A stretch of 20,944 bases of DNA from Bacillota bacterium (GTDB taxonomy: Bacteria; Bacillota; Clostridia; Peptostreptococcales; Anaerovoracaceae): contig CAJPNN010000023.1 of assembly GCA_905372035.1 (NCBI GenBank), positions 1-20,944 on the forward strand. Reading direction: 5' to 3'. How positions within the stretch are numbered: the stretch's first letter is position 1; each line of letters opens with the position of its first letter. Positions 8,450-17,700 of this stretch are shown here, in pieces. Made by a program: the position numbers and the translations under genes. The notes beneath the pieces are model-generated. The model made no database searches. It was given only the letters and a program-made list of their open reading frames with translations, and was not told the DNA's origin.

Positions 8450-9097
8450 TTGGTATGCAAATACCAAAAACCATTGACAATAAACTTGTGTGGTGAATGT
8501 GGGTCCACATTTAAACGCAGAATACACTATAAACCTAGCGGAGACTATATTTCTTGGACATGTGCACTTCACATTGATAATAAGAGCACCTGCTCCATGA
8601 TGTTTATTCGTGATGAGGATTTTAAGAACGCTTTTGTCCACATGATGAGGAAACTAAAGGCTGGTCATAAGCTTGTGTTGGCATCTTTTGTGGATGGATT
8701 ACAGGGCTGCAACAATAAGGATCGCTTTCATCATGTCATGGAACTGGAAACACGGATCGAAAAGAATATGGAGCAACAAATGGTCCTGGTAAACCTAATG
8801 AGAGCAGGATATATCGAGCCAGAAGTATTCCATGCAGAAAAGAACCAGCTTTCAATAGATGCGGATAATTTATCAAAGGAGAAGCAACTGCTATCTAAGA
8901 GCATTAATGGTGATCTTACACATTTAGAAGAGGCTAAAAAGCTACTTCGAGTTGTTTTAAAGGAAGCTTTGCTTAAAGAATACGACGATGAAATATTCTT
9001 AGATTTTGTCGATACGATTACTGTGAAGTCTAGAGAAGAGATTATTTTTAATATGAAGTGTGGATTGAACTTAACAGAAAGGTTGGTGGAATCATGA
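8450..9097 (+). pseudogene. Serine recombinase, C-terminal fragment (catalytic half lost)
   Basis: The open frame has 215 codons and no good start: only TTG at 8450, no ribosome site, in-frame TAA just upstream. It encodes the C-terminal part of a large serine recombinase: a zinc ribbon (CGECGSTFKRR ... WTC ... CSM), then a long coiled coil with charged helices (about residues 95-175), ending in a DTITV-type tail. Full-length relatives have roughly 500-560 residues, so about 300 N-terminal residues, including the serine catalytic domain and most of the DNA-binding domain, are missing. It overlaps the next gene by four nt (ATGA at 9094), the original coupled arrangement. No rest of the gene is visible upstream in 8306-8449. 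Confidence 0.85.
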
Positions 9098-9510
9098 CGC
9101 ATACACCTTTTGGATACAAGATTGTAAATGCAGAAGCTGTTATTGATGAGTCCATAGCAGAGAAAATACGACAACTGTATAGAGAGTATTTGAGCTGTGG
9201 CTCTATGAGTGCAGCAGCAAGGAAGGTTGGAATAAATAAAACGCATTCTGTGATAGGCAGGATTCTAAGGAATGTCAACTATCTTGGGAATGACTACTAT
9301 CCGCAGATTGTGGATGAGGAATTATTCAATAAAGTACAAGAACTTCGAAAAAATAATGCTAAAAGTCAGAACCGCATTCGTGATTTTAAAGAACCAGAGA
9401 GTGTGATTCTGAAGAACTATAAGCTTGGTAAGGTGGAAGAGAAATACACTGATCCTTATAAGCAGGCAGAATATGCCTACAGTATAATCGAGGAGGAAAA
9501 CGATGAATGA
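9094..9510 (+). CDS. Small stand-alone 'recombinase'-domain protein
   Basis: The protein has 138 residues, start chosen at ATG 9094 because it overlaps the preceding stop (ATGA). It consists of the DNA-binding 'Recombinase' domain of large serine recombinases alone: TPFGYKI at the start, an EKIRQLYREYLSCGSM helix, and RILRNVNYLGND near the middle. There is no catalytic serine domain, zinc ribbon or coiled coil. The C-terminus is acidic. It seems intact. Such a small protein between two full recombinases is a recurring arrangement in Firmicutes elements as I recall it. Its role there (accessory DNA binding, directionality) is inference. Its stop overlaps the next start by eight nt. Confidence 0.75.
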   Translation: MTHTPFGYKIVNAEAVIDESIAEKIRQLYREYLSCGSMSAAARKVGINKTHSVIGRILRNVNYLGNDYYPQIVDEELFNKVQELRKNNAKSQNRIRDFKEPESVILKNYKLGKVEEKYTDPYKQAEYAYSIIEEENDE

Positions 9511-11048
9511 TAGAGTTACGTTAATCCCTGCCAGACGACAAGCAGGAAATAGAATTGTTAAAGAAGAAAAACCAAAACTTAGGGTCGCAGCGTATTGCCG
9601 AGTCAGTACAGACAGTGATGAGCAGGCTGGAAGTTATGAAACGCAGGTTCAGCATTACACGGATTACATCAGCCACAATAAAAATTGGGAGTTTGCCAAT
9701 ATATATGCCGATGATGGCATCTCAGGAACCAATACTAAAAAGCGTGAAGGGTTCAATGAAATGATCGATGATTGCATGGCTGGAAAAATCGATATGATTA
9801 TTACAAAATCTATCAGCCGATTTGCTAGAAATACCATCGATTGCCTAAAGTATGTAAGAAAGCTCAAAGAGAAGAATATTGCCATTATATTCGAGAAAGA
9901 GAACATCAATACATTAGAGGCATCCGGAGAACTTCTTCTTACCATCATGGCGTCCTTAGCACAACAGGAGTCAGCATCACTTTCGCAGAATGTAAAGCTT
10001 GGATTGCAGTTCCGTTACCAGGAGGGAAAAATTCAGGTCAATCATGAACATTTCCTTGGATACACGAAAGATGAAGATGGAAATCTCATTGTTGATGAAG
10101 ATGAGGCAGCAATTGTTAGAAGAATATAGAATATATAGAGAATATTTGGAAGGTGCAAGCTTCAGGGATATTGCTATGGGCCTTGAGCGAGATAAGATTA
10201 AAACAGGTGGAAAACGATACAAGTGGCATCTTAGTACAGTTCAGGGAATTCTTCAGAATGAAAAATATATTGGTGACGCACTCTTGCAAAAGACGATTAC
10301 CACAGATTTCATTGAAAAGATCAGGATTAAGAATGACGGGTCAGTTCCACAGTATTATGTAAAAGATAGCCAGGAAGCTATAATTCCGAGGGATATCTTT
10401 GCGCAGGTCCAAGAGGAAATGGTACGCCGCGCCAATATGACAAGCGGAATAGAAGGGAAAAAGAAACGTATCTATTCAAGCAAATATGCATTATCAAGTA
10501 TTTGCACCTGCTCAAGATGTGGTGATATCTATAGACGAGTCGCCTGGAACAACCGAGGAAAGAAATCGACAGTGTGGAGATGCTGCACAAGGGTAGAAAA
10601 TGGGCCAAAAGCGTGCGATGCTCCAACAGTTCAAGAAACAGAATTACAAGAAGCGACTGTGAAAGCTATAAACCTATTGATAAGCTGTTCTGAGACCATG
10701 AAAGATAGACTTGCGGAGAATATTGCAATTGCATTAGCAGATGGTAATTCCGGTGATTTGGAAGAAATCAATAAGGTCCTTACAGTCAAACAGCGAGAGC
10801 TGGTTAAGCTAGCTCATGCGAAGAAGGATTATGATGACTTGGCTGATGAAATCGACAAGATTCGAGAGAAGAAGCAAAGAATTCTGGTAGCAAAAGCAGA
10901 AACTGAAGGTTACAAGAAGAGAATTGAAGAGTTGCAGGATTTTATCAATGAGGCTGATACAAAACTTATCGAATATGATGAGAAGATGGTAAGGAAGTAT
11001 ATCAGGGAGATACGCGTCTTCGATGATAGACTTCAGGTATTTTTTTAG
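9503..11048 (+). pseudogene. Large serine recombinase, frameshifted by a 7-bp duplication
   Basis: GAGGAGG before ATG 9503 gives a strong start. The N-terminal resolvase domain is complete: catalytic S35 in AAYCRVST, and S105, R106 and R109 in KSISRFAR. The first frame reads to AAIVRRI and stops at 10129. The same protein continues one frame over as YREYLEGASFRDIA, through a zinc ribbon (CTCSRCGDIYRR ... WRCC) and a C-terminal coiled coil to 11048. Removing one AGAATAT copy joins the halves into a single 512-aa protein of normal architecture. As read here it makes only a 208-aa catalytic fragment. Programmed frameshifting is unlikely at this site; a disabling or reversible mutation, or a sequencing error, is more likely. 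Confidence 0.9.
10121..10134 (+). repeat. Tandem AGAATAT x2 inside the recombinase gene
   Basis: AGAATAT at 10121-10127 is repeated exactly at 10128-10134. Deleting seven bases restores codons reading AIVRRIYREYLEG, the expected run of the family, so one copy is an insertion by slippage. Confidence 0.92.
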
Positions 11049-11092
11049 GCCGGAATTGATATAGACATCACAAGAGAATAAATTAAATTTGG

Positions 11093-11123
11093 CAGCAGGG
11101 TATAAACACTCTGCTGTTTTTTT
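11093..11123 (+). terminator. Terminator after the recombinase cluster
   Basis: CAGCAG (11093-11098) pairs with CTGCTG (11111-11116) around a 12-nt loop that can pair further, and seven T follow (11117-11123). It separates the recombinase genes from the cargo operon. Confidence 0.85.
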
Positions 11124-11162
11124 AATTCCTATGAACAGTGTGTAAACATCGAATACTGAATA

Positions 11163-11191
11163 TTGAAAATATCAACCTTTTGGTTTATAAT
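11163..11191 (+). promoter_or_regulatory. Strong SigA promoter of the cargo operon
   Basis: TTGAAA (11163-11168), 17 bp, then TATAAT (11186-11191): five of six and six of six matches to the housekeeping consensus at ideal spacing. The 8-bp palindrome TAACGTTA (11198-11205) lies near the expected transcription start and could be an operator for the XRE protein encoded next. Confidence 0.8.
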
Positions 11192-11247
11192 ATGTCTTAA
11201 CGTTACTATGTTCTTAGAGTATGAGTTTCAATAGAGAAGGTGGAATT

Positions 11248-11475
11248 ATGAGCACATCAAATTTAATTAAAAACCTATGTAAAGAAAAAGGCATTAGTGT
11301 TGCAGAATTGGCTCGTAGAATTGGTCAGACACCGCAGAACTTCAACAAAAAATTAAAGCGAGAAACTGTGAGTACAGAAGGACTTATGGAAATAGCAGAA
11401 GTACTGGGAGTTGTATTTGAGCAGTCTTATATTCTTGAAAACGGAGAAAAACTAACTATTACAAGTGAGTCCTAA
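11248..11475 (+). CDS. XRE-family helix-turn-helix regulator
   Basis: Small Cro/CI-type DNA-binding protein, 75 residues from ATG 11248. That start is preferred to the in-frame ATG at 11221 because GAGAAGG ends seven nt before it. The helix-turn-helix is ISVAELARRIGQTPQNFNKKLKRE (about residues 15-38, given here only to locate it by its ends ISVAEL and KLKRE), followed by a dimerisation-like helix and a short beta tail. There is no ligand or protease domain, so it resembles the small controllers placed before restriction or defence genes. It is the first gene after the promoter and very likely controls the operon and itself; that is inference. Confidence 0.85.
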   Translation: MSTSNLIKNLCKEKGISVAELARRIGQTPQNFNKKLKRETVSTEGLMEIAEVLGVVFEQSYILENGEKLTITSES

Positions 11476-11510
11476 TAAATGGACACATGTTTTTGAATTA
11501 TAAGCATAGA

Positions 11511-11530
11511 TTGCAGAAGCTTTTCTGCAA
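11511..11530 (+). other. Hairpin between regulator and cargo genes
   Basis: TTGCAGAA and TTCTGCAA form a perfect 8-bp stem with a GCTT loop. No T-run follows, so it is not a standard terminator. It may limit readthrough from the regulator gene or protect the downstream mRNA. Confidence 0.5.
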
Positions 11531-11546
11531 TTACAGACACCAGATG

Positions 11547-11602
11547 AAAGGAGCGCTGTGGTAATTTTTGAAATAGATACCACACAAGCTGATGATGCGT
11601 AA
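11547..11602 (+). promoter_or_regulatory. Unusual ribosome-site region: distant SD, mini-ORF and hairpin before the 1068-aa gene
   Basis: The only good Shine-Dalgarno, AAAGGAG (11547-11553), is 38 nt before ATG 11592. Two explanations can be seen. A 14-codon ORF starts at GTG 11558 and stops at 11602, across the ATG, allowing translational coupling. Alternatively TGTGGTA (11557-11563) pairs with TACCACA (11578-11584), and folding this hairpin leaves about ten nt between the SD and ATG. The same inverted repeat could be a DNA operator. The observations are direct; function is inferred. Confidence 0.5.
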
Positions 11603-14600
11603 CATAAATGAGTTAATAGGAATAATAAACGGCATTAGCTACGACGGTATTATCAACAAACTAGAGGTAGCAAGATTATCTTCATGGGTAAAAAAGAACA
11701 GAAACTTATCTTACGAACCTAAGCAAGCTCACTTAATTTCGCTGGTAGAACAAGTTCTTGAAGATGGAATAATCACAGACGAAGAACGAGAAATGCTTTT
11801 AGAAAATTGTAGTCAGTATACAGCTCTTGAAACTGATTCCATCGCTAAGGTTTATGAGCTTAATGGAATCATTGAAGGTATTATTTGTGACAATGAAATT
11901 AACGAAAAAGAAGTATGTCGCTTGCAGGATTGGATGAGAACAAATGAATCTTTTATTCGTGATCATAAATCATCTAAAACTATCTGTGAAAAAATTGATC
12001 AGATACTTGAAGATGGTGTTGTTACTCAAGAGGAGCAAGAATCACTTCTAGACATGCTGAAAAAGAGATTAAACGATGCTCAGATAGAAACAAAAATAGG
12101 ATACTTAAAAAACTGTGTCAAAGAAAGGAAAAATCTCGGCATTGATTTGATTGTTTTATTGGATAATGCTGACGCAATAGATATTATTCATAGTCGTGCA
12201 GAGAGTCAACTGGGAAGTACGTTAAATTCGTATTCAGGTACTTATGTCCGCGATCCTGAAATTGTATTCGTATCTCTTGTTTTGATTGGTATGCTTTATT
12301 ATGATGGGGCTTTTTATGAATCGGTAAGAAAAACTTACAAGAGTTTGTATCAGTGTTATTCGGAGCAAAAGGTAGAAGGCCTTATTCGAACATTATTAAA
12401 TAATTACAGAACAAAGGATGATGCAACAGGCGCAAAGACTCGTATTATCAATGTGGTATTAGCGGGATCTATTGTACCAAGCTATTATCTGGGATCATTC
12501 TTTGAATTTATCTATGACATATATAAGTTGAATTTTGATAGCGACTTACCTGATGATTTATATGGCGAGTTTCAGTTTGTTTATGATGGATTGCAGAATG
12601 TGATGCGTTCTGAAAGTGGCGAAGTTCAAGTTAATGTAACTAAGAAAACATATAAATTGATTAAATCAACAAAGCAGCTGATTACTAATCCTATATATAA
12701 CGATGCTGTTATTAAGCTTAGTATCATTGTTGTTAGGCTTGTTGATAAATATATTTGGGGCAAGGATAATGTCCTCTACAATCCATATTTAAAAAGAGGA
12801 TATGAAGAATGGCTTTCAACAATCAATAGAGAGAAAGAGTATGGACATCGCAGTAAATCCGAACAATTGAGATCACGCTGGGAACCAGAATTTGTTTTGA
12901 CTGGAAACACAATTTGTTTAGTTCCACCGACTCATCGTGTGAAAGCTACATATGATTATCGAACTATCCGAATCATTGTTAAGAATGAGGAAAAGGCTAT
13001 TTATGATGATTATGTAGAAGATATTCGTGAGATTATTGGTGGATATCAGATAAAGAATCATGCAATTGAACTCTCTAATCCTCTTGGAAGAATTAATTAT
13101 CAGCTGGTTGCAGGAAATGAAATAATTTATGATAGCAAAACCAGACTGCACCGTAACTTTATTATGTTTGACGAGAAAGGACAAGAACTGGCAAATAATA
13201 AAGATTATTCTGGAACAGCTGTTTTCTGTACAAAGAGTAAGGTTGATAAGTTGCATTTATATTTTTCGGGAGAGGCATATTGTCTATCCTCATATAGTGC
13301 ACATTTAGGAGATGCTATCCTTATAGAAGATAAAGTGTTCAATTTTTCAGAGATGATTCGTCCTGGTGTGTTTGGCGAAAAGTATGAGGGATATTTCATT
13401 GCACAGGATGATTGCAAATTTGAAGTATTTAAAGATGAGGTAATCCTTGTTTTTGAAAGTGAGTTTACGGATAGTGGTTTTGAAATACAAATAAATCAGC
13501 GTTCATATAAGATTGATACTTTTGAATATTCTACAGTCGAAAGAAAAGGTGTTAATAAATATTCTCTAAAACTTGGATGTTTAGACTCTGGAATTTATCA
13601 GCTAAGAGTGAATGCGTTACGTTCAGGAAAAAGAATTAGTGTGCTACGCACTCAATTTGCCATAGATAAAAAACTTTATATTGAACAGGTTGAAAACAAC
13701 AATGATTCGTATATTGTTTCTGTAGACTCTGATTTGATGCCAGAACCAATTTTTGATGAGATAAGTATTCAGGATTTTAGAGAAGACTGGATTAAGTTTA
13801 ATTGGAATAATCAGGAGTATATTTATTATGTTCCGTTCCGATTTCCGTTATACAGGATTGATAATGGTGCCTGGAAGTCATTCTCACAAGAAATTTGGAT
13901 CGGCGATATTACTCAGGAAAGTTCAATGGATCTGTATGGATGCAAATATGACAAAATATGCTTGCTAACCAGTACCGGTAAAATTATGGAAGAAGCACCT
14001 GGACTTAAGAATGAAGGAGTATTTAGCAGGTTTTCTGCAGGATGCTTACTATCATATAAGTCGAATTATGATTATGTAGAGATTTCTTTACTTGTAGAAG
14101 ATCATTACCAGGATGGAATTTTGTGTTATAACAAATGCATTCTTGACGAGGCCAAAACAACGGTTATCTATAGTCATGAAGACAAGGCGATAGTTGTTAT
14201 ACCATACTTTTACGGACAAGGGAATATTAGATTCAAAGTAATCGACGATGTGAATAATGTCGTATACACAAGTTCTGCTTTGAATAAGGACGTTCCGGAA
14301 TATGTATATGATTTATCGTCTTTTATAAATTATAAAGTGATTTTCTTTGAGAAAGAGAGAGGACTATCACTCAAAAAAGAGCGTATTTTAAAGGAATTTC
14401 CAATCATCTTTTATGCGAGAGAAGATTTCATAGGAAAATCCTTCAAAATCAAGGAGGTTTACTTTGATAAGTTTGTCAGAGGAGAGCTCCTAAGAAAGAA
14501 ACATTACTTTAATACAACGTATGTTTATTTTAAAGAAATGATAAGTGGAAATGAATATATAGGTGAAGTATATGTAAGAACATCCAATGGTACTTTTATG

Positions 14601-14798
14601 TTGGACAACATAAATCCCGTTGATATTGAAATATGCAGCGATGTTATAGACGGGATAATAGAATTGTCCATTACTAAGGACGGCGACGGGCTGTTACTTG
14701 ATTTCGAACATCATGGAATTATGAATTCAATGGACGACGACAAAGCTGTTGATATCTTTTCTTACAATATCGATATGAAGGGAGTTGAATCAGTGTGA
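11592..14798 (+). CDS. Large two-gene-system protein of unknown family with tandem TerB/EF-hand-like repeats
   Basis: The protein has 1068 residues and is not recognised with certainty. Residues about 7-72 and 89-156 are two copies of one helical domain, each with two [DG]-x-I-x-x-E-E type helix-loop-helix motifs (YDGIINKLEV, EDGIITDEER; CDNEINEKEV, EDGVVTQEEQ). This recalls TerB-like or EF-hand-like folds. A mostly helical region follows to about residue 430 (for instance LIGMLYYDGAFYES, YSEQKVEGLIRT). From about 440 to the end it is beta-rich, like serial Ig-like or jelly-roll modules. I see no signal peptide, membrane segment, NTPase motif or nuclease motif. Its stop overlaps the helicase start (GTGA), so the two are made together. 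It could correspond to DruH of type III Druantia, which profile searches must decide. Confidence 0.8.
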   Translation: MMRNINELIGIINGISYDGIINKLEVARLSSWVKKNRNLSYEPKQAHLISLVEQVLEDGIITDEEREMLLENCSQYTALETDSIAKVYELNGIIEGIICDNEINEKEVCRLQDWMRTNESFIRDHKSSKTICEKIDQILEDGVVTQEEQESLLDMLKKRLNDAQIETKIGYLKNCVKERKNLGIDLIVLLDNADAIDIIHSRAESQLGSTLNSYSGTYVRDPEIVFVSLVLIGMLYYDGAFYESVRKTYKSLYQCYSEQKVEGLIRTLLNNYRTKDDATGAKTRIINVVLAGSIVPSYYLGSFFEFIYDIYKLNFDSDLPDDLYGEFQFVYDGLQNVMRSESGEVQVNVTKKTYKLIKSTKQLITNPIYNDAVIKLSIIVVRLVDKYIWGKDNVLYNPYLKRGYEEWLSTINREKEYGHRSKSEQLRSRWEPEFVLTGNTICLVPPTHRVKATYDYRTIRIIVKNEEKAIYDDYVEDIREIIGGYQIKNHAIELSNPLGRINYQLVAGNEIIYDSKTRLHRNFIMFDEKGQELANNKDYSGTAVFCTKSKVDKLHLYFSGEAYCLSSYSAHLGDAILIEDKVFNFSEMIRPGVFGEKYEGYFIAQDDCKFEVFKDEVILVFESEFTDSGFEIQINQRSYKIDTFEYSTVERKGVNKYSLKLGCLDSGIYQLRVNALRSGKRISVLRTQFAIDKKLYIEQVENNNDSYIVSVDSDLMPEPIFDEISIQDFREDWIKFNWNNQEYIYYVPFRFPLYRIDNGAWKSFSQEIWIGDITQESSMDLYGCKYDKICLLTSTGKIMEEAPGLKNEGVFSRFSAGCLLSYKSNYDYVEISLLVEDHYQDGILCYNKCILDEAKTTVIYSHEDKAIVVIPYFYGQGNIRFKVIDDVNNVVYTSSALNKDVPEYVYDLSSFINYKVIFFEKERGLSLKKERILKEFPIIFYAREDFIGKSFKIKEVYFDKFVRGELLRKKHYFNTTYVYFKEMISGNEYIGEVYVRTSNGTFMLDNINPVDIEICSDVIDGIIELSITKDGDGLLLDFEHHGIMNSMDDDKAVDIFSYNIDMKGVESV

Positions 14799-17700
14799 GC
14801 AAGAGAAATCCTATTGAACGATCTCAATATATAAATAATCAGTATAAAGAATATCTCAGGTCTTCCTTTGAATTTAAAACTCCAAAGTTGCAAAAATTGT
14901 TTGAGCAACAATTGGAAGTTGAGGATTTATTTAAGGGGCCATATGTCGATTTGAAATTGCCATTTCAAAGAGGAATGTCCTTGGATGAAATGATTGCAGA
15001 TGGTGCGGTATGTAAATCATTTCGTAGATTGGGAGATATGAATTTCGAGAGACCTTTATATTCTCATCAGGAAGAGAGCATTAGGTGTATTTGCTCTGGC
15101 CGAAGCGCAATTATTACAACGGGTACTGGTTCAGGAAAGACAGAGAGTTTCTTATATCCAATCTTAAATGAATTGATGTCAGATGTAGAAAATGGTAATA
15201 GGGAAGTTGGTGTTAGGGCAATATTTTTATATCCAATGAACGCTCTCGTAAACGATCAGATTGATCGTGTAAGAAAGATACTTACACAATGTCCTGAAAT
15301 TACATATGGATTCTTTACAGGCGAAACGAAAGAACGCGTTCCGAAGGACTATCGTGAGAAATATGGGGTAGAGAACGATACCTTTATCCCTGAGAATGAA
15401 TTGGTTTCGAGAGAAGAGATCAGAAAGAACCCGCCACATTTGTTGTTCACTAATTATTCCATGTTGGAATATTTACTGATCAGACCAAATGATTATTCGA
15501 TTTTTGCACCGGAGAGGCTAAACAATTGGAAGTTTGTTGTTCTTGATGAGGCACATTCATATTATGGTTCATTGGGAATCGAATTATCTTTGTTAATGCG
15601 TAGATTGACTGGATTAGCACCAAAGAAACCGCGCTTCATTCTAACCAGTGCTACGTTGGGAGAACAAGGTAAATCCGAAAGTGAAATTGTAAATTTTGCA
15701 AGAAGCCTTACTTCTGCAAGTTTTGATATTCAAGACATAATTTTTTCTAAAAGAATTACGCTTTCTAATTCGAAGCTAAGTTATACGATTGCTGGAGAAG
15801 ATTATTCTGAGATAAAGAAAGCGAAGCATGATATACTGACGGTTAGAACCATTGGAAATAAATACAAAAATGTAGATTCAATGGAATTGAAGAGTTACCT
15901 ATATGAATTGTTTGTAGGCGACAGAAACGTGTTTCATCTATATGAAGTATTAAAAGATGGTAGTAAGAGTTTCAAAAGTATTCTTGCTAGCTTTAATAAT
16001 CAAATAACGTCTGAACAGTTGATAGATTTGATTGATCTCATCAATATGGCAGAAAAGGACGGGATAGGGATTTTCGATTTAAAATACCATTCTTTCGTGC
16101 GCCCATTAGCCGGTGCATATGTCACTCTTGGAGATGATCCACAATTAAGCCTTACTAAAACCAATATGATTGGGGAGTTAAAGGCTTTCGAAGCTGGTAA
16201 CTGTAGATATTGTAATTCACCATACATAATCGGAAAGATTCAGCGTAATGAAGCCGATGGGCTTGAATATCTGTATCAAAACAAGGAAGTTGATATTTAC
16301 GAAAATTATGGAAATAACGAATTTGTAAGCATCGACTATTTCTTGATGAGCAATGAATTAAATGAAGAGGAAGTTGAGCACGATATACTTGAAGAATATA
16401 AAGTTTGTGCAAAGTGTGGTGCGATTCATGCCGCAGGAAATTTAAATGCACGCAGATGTAATTGTGGAGACAGCTTTCAACATTCGATATTTAAAGTCCT
16501 CCAATCAAAGAAGGATGGAGAAGAAACGGCGTTCAATAATATAAATCAGTGTCCTTGCTGCGGTCACAAAGCAAGAGCCGGTGTTGTTAAGAGTTTGAAT
16601 GTAGGTAAAGATGAGGGAACTGCATTATTTGCTCAGATTTTGTATGAAGCAATTGATGATGGCACAGAGACTAAGAAGAAAATTGGTAAACTTTCCTTAA
16701 AGAGAAAAGAAACCGTTCAATCAGAAACAGAGACATCAAATGTAAAACAATTTTTAGCATTTTCTGATAGTCGTCAACAAGCAAGCTTTTCAGCGGCTTT
16801 CTTGGATTCTAACCAAGTTAGAATGTTACAGAAAAGACTGATCTGGAAAGTAATAGAAGATAATCAATATAGAAATATTTCTGTAGATCAGCTTACTGCA
16901 ACTCTTTCGGGAATGATTAAAGAGGGTAACTTATTTCAAAATGAATTAAGTGCTCATAAAAATGCTTGGATTACAATACTTGTCGATTTGCTAAAGGTTG
17001 ATGGTTCGAACGATGGTGAAGGTTTAGGGTTATATTTCTTTGATGTAGATCTAACTGACATAATGTCTCAAATTGACGAAGAGGACGTTGAAGATGAATT
17101 TGGAGAATATAACATTACTAAGAAGGATCTGGAAACAATTATGCAGGTTGTATTTGGTGTGTTCAAAGTTACATCTGCTATAAATTCGATCAAATCAACA
17201 TTAACTCCAGATGAAAAGATGGAAGCTTTGGAATATAGAAGATTTGATAACTACGTAATGTTTAATTGCCCTAAGACAATAAATGGTGTTAGAAGTTTCT
17301 TACCTGTAAAAGGAAAGGATAATATGGTTGTTCGTTATGTTCAGAAGGTTTGTGAATGCGACGAAGAATCAGCAAAAGCATTATTGGAGGTTGTTTTTAA
17401 TAACTTGGCCGTTGCGGGTGAATTGTTTAAGAAGCATGAAACGAAAGAATGCTATCAAATTGAGGCGAGTAAGTATGTAGTCAAGAATTATAAAACCTCA
17501 AAATATTATATTTGCTCTAAATGCGGTCGTTTGACTCCATATAATGTCCACAATAAATGTGTTCAGGATAAATGCGACGGTATCTTGAGCGAAGCAGATC
17601 CGGATAAGGTACTTGCATCAAATTATTATAGAAGACAATATAAAACAAAGAAAATCGAGAGTATCGTGGTAAAGGAACATACTGCTCAGCTTGATCGCAA

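Noticed and set aside
8731..9246. 171-codon minus-strand ORF
   Set aside because: It is antisense to the recombinase fragments, low-complexity Ser-rich, and has no ribosome site.
9999..10130. 5' part of the 349-codon frame ending at 11048
   Set aside because: This part is only the shifted reading of the upstream recombinase; real coding in this frame starts at the 7-bp duplication.
12918..13256. 112-codon minus-strand ORF
   Set aside because: It is antisense inside the 1068-aa gene, whose frame is continuous and overlaps the next gene properly.
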